DNA of 11,440 nt from Chloroflexota bacterium (GTDB lineage: Bacteria > Chloroflexota > Dehalococcoidia > UBA2979). Shown one piece after another: positions 1 to 11,440 of the stretch. Both the position numbers and the translations under genes were made by a program. The notes under the pieces were generated by a model. The model ran no database searches and had not been told where the DNA came from. It saw only the letters and a list, made by a program, of their open reading frames with translations. The stretch covers positions 1 through 11,440 of the forward strand of contig VGPB01000049.1 in NCBI GenBank assembly GCA_016875695.1, in the 5' to 3' direction. The first letter of the stretch is position 1, and each line of letters begins with the position of its first letter.

Positions 1-458
1 AGCGACACTGGCTCGCCGGTCGCCGCTGCCTGCGCCGCCAGCAGCCCTCCCGCGGCGGCAACGAGCTCCGCCGATCCCGCTGCTTCCGCGTCTGGTCCGC
101 GCTCGCCGTACGGCGGCAGCCCCACCGTCAGCAGCGCGGGGTTCGCCGCGCGCCACGCTTCGGCGTCGATGCCCCGCGCGCGCGCCGTCGCCGTCGTGCC
201 GTCGAACAGCAGCACGTCGGCGCCGCGCGCGAGCCGCGCGAGCCCGCCCTGTCCGGTCTCAAAGCGCAGGTCGAGCACCACCGAGCGCTTGCCGCGCCCT
301 AGCGCTTGGAACCCTGGCCGCGCCCGATACGGGTCGCCCGCCGGCGGCTCCACCTTCACAACGCTCGCCCCGTGGTCGCCGAGCAGCATCGTGGCGAACG
401 CCCCCGCCACCCAGCTCGAGCAGTCGAGCACCCGCACGCCCTCGAACACGTCGCCCAC
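1..458 (-). CDS. CaiB/BaiF family III CoA-transferase, N-terminal part (3' end beyond left edge)
   Basis: This gene reads leftward and leaves the window after 152 codons. Family III CoA-transferases move CoA between carboxylic acids, as in carnitine, formyl/oxalate or aromatic acid metabolism. The visible protein has the family's N-terminal signature: F-E-G-V-R-V-L-D near residues 5-12, then W-V-A-G at 16-19, L-L-G-D-H-G-A at 25-31, V-K-V-E-P-P at 34-39 and G-D-P at 41-43, followed by G-K-R-S-V-V-L-D-L near 56-64, G-A-D-V-L-L at 79-84 and N-P-A-L-L near 106-110. The catalytic aspartate of the family would lie further along, outside the window. The GTG at 458 is chosen because it is preceded by a G-rich Shine-Dalgarno-like stretch; a second GTG at 449 is the alternative. 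The gene diverges from rpoB. The substrate cannot be told from this fragment. The family call is firm; the exact start is less so. Confidence 0.85.
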   Translation of the reverse strand, partial: MGDVFEGVRVLDCSSWVAGAFATMLLGDHGASVVKVEPPAGDPYRARPGFQALGRGKRSVVLDLRFETGQGGLARLARGADVLLFDGTTATARARGIDAEAWRAANPALLTVGLPPYGERGPDAEAAGSAELVAAAGGLLAAQAAATGEPVS

Positions 459-510
459 GTCTCGCCCCCCCTCGCCCGGCCGCCGACGATAGCCGCTCGC
501 CGCCGGGGCG

Positions 511-541
511 GCCGAGCGACCGGGTGCCCGGGTCGCTCGGC
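511..541. repeat. 11-bp perfect inverted repeat in the divergent promoter region
   Basis: The arms GCCGAGCGACC (511-521) and GGTCGCTCGGC (531-541) are perfect reverse complements around a 9-nt centre. They lie 33 nt upstream of the rpoB -35 box and about where the -35 of the leftward gene would fall. No T-run follows on either strand, and the flanking genes diverge, so a terminator role is unlikely. An operator for a dimeric regulator or a cruciform is possible. The symmetry is seen; the role is inferred. Confidence 0.5.
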
Positions 542-573
542 GCGTGCTCGCTCCATTGAAATGTGGATTCGTG

Positions 574-602
574 TTGACAGCCGCCGGGCCCCTGCCTACG
601 CT
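574..602 (+). promoter_or_regulatory. Sigma-70-type promoter for rpoBC
   Basis: TTGACA at 574-579 matches the -35 consensus exactly. After a 17-nt spacer, TACGCT at 597-602 matches the first two bases and the last base of the -10 consensus TATAAT. It sits in the least GC-rich part of the gap. Transcription would start near 608-610, leaving a leader of about 180 nt before the rpoB start codon. Confidence 0.7.
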
Positions 603-679
603 TGTTGTTCGCCTTCACCCTTGGTAGCATCGATCGGGCGTTGGGCGCTGCGTCTCTCTGGGCGACTGTTCTACTTGCC

Positions 680-713
680 GACCACCACGGCGCGGTACTG
701 CGCAGCGGTGGTC
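680..713 (+). promoter_or_regulatory. Hairpin in the rpoB leader RNA
   Basis: GACCACC at 680-686 pairs with GGTGGTC at 707-713. Inside, GCGC at 690-693 pairs with GCGC at 700-703 around the loop GGTACT. The two stems are separated by a 3-by-3 internal loop. No U-tract follows, so this is not an intrinsic terminator as it stands. It may be a leader structure that controls rpoB expression, or it may have no function. Confidence 0.4.
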
Positions 714-775
714 GCTGCACGTGTCCGCCCGCTTGCCGGCCGCTCCTCTCACCCCCACGCTCTCGCGCGTAGCTC

Positions 776-784
776 GGAGGAGGT
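776..784 (+). promoter_or_regulatory. Strong Shine-Dalgarno of rpoB
   Basis: GGAGGAGGT lies just before the ATG at 788 and contains two overlapping anti-16S matches, with spacings of 4 and 7 nt. It is the strongest ribosome binding site in the window and fixes the rpoB start. Confidence 0.8.
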
Positions 785-787
785 CCC

Positions 788-8891
<8,104 letters not shown>

Positions 8892-8896
8892 CCTTG

Positions 8897-8961
8897 GCCC
8901 TTCGACCCTCCCGCCCCCTCTCGCCGCGAAGCGGGGAGAGGGGGCGGGAGGGTCGAAGGGC
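8897..8961. repeat. Near-perfect 31-bp-arm hairpin repeat after rpoC
   Basis: Left arm 8897-8927 and right arm 8931-8961 are reverse complements over 31 positions with one mismatch (G at 8923), around the 3-nt loop GAA. It begins 5 nt after the rpoC stop. The right arm shares the core AGCGGGGAGAGGGGGC with a second copy at 11128-11143 in the Nudix gene, so it looks like a dispersed REP-like repeat. It has no T-tract, but such a stem could still stop or stabilise the rpoBC transcript. Confidence 0.75.
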
Positions 8962-9037
8962 TCCCCACGCCGCCGACCCCCTCGCGCGCGCCGCACACGC
9001 GTTGCTGCGCGCCCCTGCGCATCTGGAACCGGGGAGC

Positions 9038-9058
9038 GCGAGGGGCGCAGCCCCTCGC
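9038..9058. repeat. Perfect 9-bp hairpin in the rpoC-gdh gap
   Basis: GCGAGGGGC (9038-9046) and GCCCCTCGC (9050-9058) pair perfectly around the loop GCA. No T-run follows. It is a second independent stem in the same gap; the role is unknown. Confidence 0.5.
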
Positions 9059-9095
9059 ACAACGCAAGGGTGGGCGGGCGCGTTCCTCAGTTCTT

Positions 9096-9125
9096 CTGCA
9101 AGCGCGCCGCCTGCGCGCGATGCAG
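9096..9125. repeat. Imperfect hairpin in the rpoC-gdh gap
   Basis: CTGCA (9096-9100) pairs with TGCAG (9121-9125). Inside, GCGCGC (9102-9107) pairs with GCGCGC (9113-9118) around the loop CGCCT, with a small asymmetric bulge (A against GA). In DNA this GC-rich, chance symmetry is possible. Confidence 0.35.
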
Positions 9126-9131
9126 TGGCCC

Positions 9132-9149
9132 CGGGACGGCGCCGTCCCG
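9132..9149. repeat. 18-bp perfect palindrome upstream of gdh
   Basis: CGGGACGGCGCCGTCCCG is a perfect palindrome with no loop, centred about 105 nt before the chosen gdh start. Palindromes without a spacer are typical of operator sites for dimeric regulators, so it is a candidate gdh operator. No binding family can be named from sequence alone. Confidence 0.4.
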
Positions 9150-9227
9150 CGGCCGCTGTCCCCGGCCCCCGCGCTCGCCCACCACCATCCACTCAACGGC
9201 GCTAGTCTGGAATGGCGCCCACCGCGC

Positions 9228-9234
9228 GAAGGGA
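9228..9234 (+). promoter_or_regulatory. Shine-Dalgarno that favours the ATG at 9245 for gdh
   Basis: GAAGGGA lies 10 nt before ATG 9245, whereas nothing comparable precedes the in-frame ATG at 9212. The 11 extra residues of the longer form are not typical of the family's N-terminus. The support is modest. Confidence 0.45.
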
Positions 9235-9244
9235 CGCCGCCCGC

Positions 9245-10516
9245 ATGCTCCCCGCCGTCGCTGCCGCCGAGTCCAACAGCGCGCTCACGAGTGCGCTGCG
9301 CCAGTTCCACGCCGCCGCCGACCGCCTCGGCCTCGGCGGCCAGCAGCGCGACATCCTCACCTCCTTCAAGACCGTCTTCCAGACCCGCTTTCCCGTCGAG
9401 ATGGACGACGGCAGCTTCCGCGTCTTCGACGGCTACCGCGTGCACCACAACGCCGCCCGCGGCCCGCTCAAGGGCGGCGTCCGTTATAGCCCCGACGTCT
9501 CGCTCGACGACGTCAAGGCGCTCGCCATGTGGATGACCTGGAAGTGCGCCGTTGCCGGCCTCCCCTTCGGCGGCGCCAAGGGCGGTGTCGTCGTCGACCC
9601 GCGCGCCGTCTCCGCCAACGAGCTCGAAAACCTCACGCGCCGCTTCACCGCCGAGATCACGCCGATCATCGGCCCCGACCAGGACATCCCCGCGCCCGAC
9701 ATGGGCACCAACGCCCAAGTCATGGCCTGGATGATGGACACCTACTCCATGGGCCACGGCCACACCATCCCCGGCGTCGTCACCGGCAAGCCCGTCAGCG
9801 TCGGCGGCTCCGAGGGCCGTTACGAGGCTACCGGCCGTGGCCTGCTCTACCTACTCGAGGAGCATCTCGCCGATGCCGGCGGCGTGCGCGGCAAACGTAT
9901 CGCGGTGCACGGCTTTGGCAACGTCGGCGGCGTCGCCGCCCGCCTGCTGCAGCGCGCCGGCGCGCGCGTGCAGTACATCTGCGACCGCGACACCGGCATC
10001 TGGAACCCGAAGGGCGTTGACGCCGCGGCCGCGTTCGCCTACGTCGAGGCCGGGCGCCCGCTCGCCGACTGGGACGGCGCCGGCGAGCGCATCGCCCCCG
10101 ACGCCGTGCTCGAGGCCGACGTCGACATCCTCGTGCCCGCCGCGCGCGAACACGTCATCACCACCGCCAACGTCGACCGCGTGCGTGCGCCGCTCATCAT
10201 CGAAGGCGCGAACGGACCGGTCAGCCCCGAGGCCGACGACGCGCTCACCGCGCGCGGCGTCACCATCATCCCGGACTTGCTCGCCAACGCCGGCGGCGTC
10301 ACCGTCTCCTACTTCGAATGGGTACAGGCGCGCCAGTACATGCACTGGCGCGAGCAGCAGGTCAACGACGAGCTCCGCCGCCTGCTCATCGACGCCTATC
10401 GCACCGTCGTCGCACGCGCCGTGCAGGCGCCTAACTGCACGCTGCGCGACGCCGCGCAGTCGATCGGCATCGAGCGCGTCGTCGAGGCCGTGACGCTGCG
10501 CGGCATCTTCCCGTGA
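9245..10516 (+). CDS. gdhA: Glutamate dehydrogenase (hexameric Glu/Leu/Phe/Val dehydrogenase family)
   Basis: This 423-residue cytoplasmic enzyme would interconvert glutamate and 2-oxoglutarate plus ammonia using NAD(P). Against the Clostridium symbiosum enzyme, the key residues line up with matching spacing: K76 (K89) in P-L-K-G-G, K100 (K113) in W-M-T-W-K, K112 (K125) in G-G-A-K-G-G and the catalytic D152 (D165) in P-A-P-D-M-G-T-N. T196 in A-T-G-R-G and S355 in V-T-V-S-Y-F-E-W match T193 and S380, which favours glutamate over leucine or phenylalanine. The nucleotide-binding G-F-G-N-V-G-G is at 223-229. Cofactor choice cannot be settled; C-D-R-D follows the second strand of that fold. ATG 9212 would add 11 residues. 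The stop overlaps the GTG of the Nudix gene by 4 nt, suggesting coupled translation. Confidence 0.93.
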   Translation: MLPAVAAAESNSALTSALRQFHAAADRLGLGGQQRDILTSFKTVFQTRFPVEMDDGSFRVFDGYRVHHNAARGPLKGGVRYSPDVSLDDVKALAMWMTWKCAVAGLPFGGAKGGVVVDPRAVSANELENLTRRFTAEITPIIGPDQDIPAPDMGTNAQVMAWMMDTYSMGHGHTIPGVVTGKPVSVGGSEGRYEATGRGLLYLLEEHLADAGGVRGKRIAVHGFGNVGGVAARLLQRAGARVQYICDRDTGIWNPKGVDAAAAFAYVEAGRPLADWDGAGERIAPDAVLEADVDILVPAAREHVITTANVDRVRAPLIIEGANGPVSPEADDALTARGVTIIPDLLANAGGVTVSYFEWVQARQYMHWREQQVNDELRRLLIDAYRTVVARAVQAPNCTLRDAAQSIGIERVVEAVTLRGIFP

Positions 10517-11223
10517 TTCCGCGCGCCGACGGCGCGCTGCGTTATCCCGCCGAGGCGCCGCCGTGGCCGATGGATGCCTCCGGCGCGCAGCGCTTCCGCT
10601 TCTGCCCGCGCTGTGGCGCGTGCTTCGACCTGCAGCGCATCGAGGACCGCGAGCGTCTCGTCTGCACGGCGTGCGCCTTCGTCTACTATCAGGATCCCAC
10701 AGTCGGTATGGCCGTGCTCCTCGAGCGCCTGACGCCCGAAGGTGCCGCCGAGGTACTGCTCACGCTCCGCCGCTACGGGCGCGGCGCTGGCCGGTGGGAC
10801 CTCCCCGGCGGCTGGGTGGAGTACGATGAGGACCTGCGCGCCGCCGCCCGCGAGCTGCGCGAAGAGACTGGCCTCGACGTCGCCGTCGGGCACTTCTCCG
10901 ATGCCCTCTCCAACTTCCACACCCCCGAACTGCACACCGTTGGCATTTGGTTTCGCGATACCTTCACCAGCGGTGCGCTGGCCGCCGGCGACGACGCGAG
11001 CGACGCGCGCTACTTCCCCCTCGGCGCGCTGCCCGAGCTCGCCTTTCCCACCGACCGCCGCGTCCTCGCTCGCCGCCGCGCCGAGGCCGCAGCGCGCGCG
11101 CCTGCCACGACTCCCCCTCGCTCCGGTAGCGGGGAGAGGGGGCTGGGGGGTGAGGGGCGCGACCCGCTCCGCGGGAGACGGGTCCGCGACGGCGAGGGGA
11201 TGGATGAGGACCCCGCCCTGTGA
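10513..11223 (+). CDS. Nudix hydrolase with N-terminal zinc ribbon
   Basis: The protein is 236 residues. A CxxC...CxxC zinc ribbon (C31, C34, C51, C54) precedes a Nudix domain of about 62-195. The Nudix box spans G99-G120 and reads G-G-W-V-E-Y-D-E, then R-E-L-R-E-E-T-G, so the metal-binding glutamates of the helix are present. Only six residues, not seven, separate E106 from the R-E pair. Nudix enzymes cleave nucleoside diphosphates linked to another group; the zinc ribbon recalls NudC-like NADH pyrophosphatases and ADP-ribose hydrolases, but the substrate cannot be fixed. The GTG start overlaps the gdh stop (GTGA); ATG 10570 (residue 20) is an alternative that keeps the zinc ribbon. The tail from about residue 198 is rich in G, R, P and E and is encoded by a dispersed hairpin repeat. 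The gene overlaps ispD by 4 nt. Confidence 0.88.
   Translation: MIPRADGALRYPAEAPPWPMDASGAQRFRFCPRCGACFDLQRIEDRERLVCTACAFVYYQDPTVGMAVLLERLTPEGAAEVLLTLRRYGRGAGRWDLPGGWVEYDEDLRAAARELREETGLDVAVGHFSDALSNFHTPELHTVGIWFRDTFTSGALAAGDDASDARYFPLGALPELAFPTDRRVLARRRAEAAARAPATTPPRSGSGERGLGGEGRDPLRGRRVRDGEGMDEDPAL
11113..11142. repeat. Second copy of the dispersed GC-rich hairpin repeat, inside the Nudix gene
   Basis: Arms at 11113-11125 and 11130-11142 pair over 13 positions with two mismatches, around the loop GTAG. The right side, with AGCGGGGAGAGGGGGC at 11128-11143 followed by a G-rich stretch, matches the right arm of the repeat after rpoC. The copy lies wholly within the Nudix reading frame. Confidence 0.6.
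11161..11184. repeat. Compact hairpin near the end of the Nudix gene
   Basis: GACCCG (11161-11166) pairs with CGGGTC (11179-11184), and CTCC (11167-11170) pairs with GGAG (11174-11177) around GCG, with one bulged A. It may be the distal part of the repeat at 11113-11142. It lies upstream of the ispD ribosome binding site and could affect its translation. Confidence 0.4.
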
Positions 11224-11440
11224 CCACCGCCGCCATCCTCCTCGCCGCCGGCTCCTCCGCGCGCATGGGCGAGCTCGATAAGCTGTGGGTCCCCCTCGAC
11301 GGGCAGCCGCTCGTCGCACACGCGCTGCGCATGCTCGGCGCGCTCCCCGGCGTCGACGTGCTCGCCGTCGCCGCGCCCGCCGCCCGCCGCCCGCAGCTCG
11401 CCGCGCTCGCTCGCGACCTGCCGTGCGCCACACGCATCGT
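11220..11440 (+). CDS. ispD: 2-C-methyl-D-erythritol 4-phosphate cytidylyltransferase (IspD-like), N-terminal part
   Basis: Only the first 73 codons lie in the window. IspD adds CMP from CTP to methylerythritol phosphate in the MEP pathway of isoprenoid synthesis. The N-terminus has the nucleotidyltransferase signature: A-A-I-L-L-A-A-G-S-S-A-R-M-G at 4-17, then D20-K21, P25-L26, and G-Q-P-L-V-A-H-A-L at 28-36. R15 and K21 correspond to the CTP-binding R20 and K27 of E. coli IspD. L-A-A-G rather than L-A-G-G argues against MobA, but MobA/MocA-like transferases remain possible without the rest. The start GTG overlaps the Nudix stop by 4 nt (GTGA), and GAGGA at 11206-11210 gives a Shine-Dalgarno at 9-nt spacing. 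An ispF gene often follows ispD, but that would be outside the window. Confidence 0.72.
   Translation, partial: MTTAAILLAAGSSARMGELDKLWVPLDGQPLVAHALRMLGALPGVDVLAVAAPAARRPQLAALARDLPCATRI

Larger units (their letters stand above)
459..787. other. Divergent intergenic region between the CoA-transferase gene and rpoB
   Basis: This 329-base gap holds no convincing gene. It is less GC-rich than its surroundings around 550-680. From left to right it contains the G-rich leader of the leftward gene, a possible weak minus-strand -10 (TATCGT, plus-strand 486-491), the inverted repeat at 511-541, the rpoB promoter at 574-602, and the rpoB leader with a hairpin at 680-713. Open frames crossing it also cross the promoter and show no family features. 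Confidence 0.7.
8892..9244. other. Non-coding gap between rpoC and gdh with stacked hairpins
   Basis: This stretch of about 350 bases has no supportable gene. An open frame running through it (about 8894-9205, plus strand) reads straight through the hairpin repeat, has low-complexity R/P/A/G content and matches nothing I recognise. The gap carries four successive inverted repeats, at 8897-8961, 9038-9058, 9096-9125 and 9132-9149. A weak -10-like TAGTCT lies at 9203-9208, but no convincing -35 precedes it, so the gdh promoter is uncertain. Confidence 0.6.

Noticed and set aside
8897..8961. Classical intrinsic terminator for rpoC
   Set aside because: The stem is strong but no T-tract follows on either strand; it fits a dispersed repeat better, though a termination effect is not excluded.
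8894..9205. Possible small gene between rpoC and gdh, plus strand
   Set aside because: The translated product is the repeat read through in frame (R/P/G-rich) with no homology signal or good ribosome binding site.
9212..9244. Longer gdh start at ATG 9212
   Set aside because: No Shine-Dalgarno precedes it and the only -10-like element (9203-9208) would place the transcript start at or after it; it remains a minor alternative.

Overview
The window is a very GC-rich (about 70% by eye) piece of bacterial chromosome. It holds two complete RNA polymerase genes, one complete metabolic gene, one complete Nudix gene and two genes cut by the window edges. The gene styles suggest Chloroflexota, perhaps a Dehalococcoidia- or Thermomicrobia-like lineage. 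The reasons are the RpoB/RpoC types with large lineage inserts, a family III CoA-transferase next door, GC-rich dispersed hairpin repeats, and an IspD-like MEP-pathway gene. This assignment is inference from protein style, not a search result.

Layout: (1) 1-458, minus strand: the N-terminal part of a CaiB/BaiF (family III) CoA-transferase, running off the left edge. (2) 459-787: a divergent intergenic region with an 11-bp inverted repeat, a near-consensus sigma-70-type promoter (TTGACA, 17 nt, TACGCT) reading toward rpoB, a leader of about 180 nt with its own hairpin, and a strong Shine-Dalgarno. (3) 788-8891: rpoB and rpoC, overlapping by 8 nt, encoding the beta and beta' subunits with all the key catalytic and zinc-binding residues I checked. 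(4) 8892-9244: a non-coding gap with four successive inverted repeats, the first a 31-bp-arm hairpin of a dispersed repeat family. (5) 9245 to the right edge: a tight cluster of glutamate dehydrogenase, a zinc-ribbon Nudix hydrolase and an IspD-like cytidylyltransferase, joined by two 4-nt GTGA stop/start overlaps.

The genes form two functional blocks. rpoB-rpoC is a transcription-machinery operon with its own promoter, not preceded here by the ribosomal-protein genes (rplKAJL) that often adjoin it. gdh-nudix-ispD is probably one co-translated operon linking nitrogen/carbon metabolism, nucleotide-type hydrolysis and isoprenoid precursor synthesis; no pathway obviously joins the three.

I do not see a new defence, mobile or biosynthetic system. 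The observations most worth checking are structural inserts in RpoB and RpoC, a second copy of the hairpin repeat that appears to encode the C-terminal tail of the Nudix protein, and a Nudix box that is one residue short.
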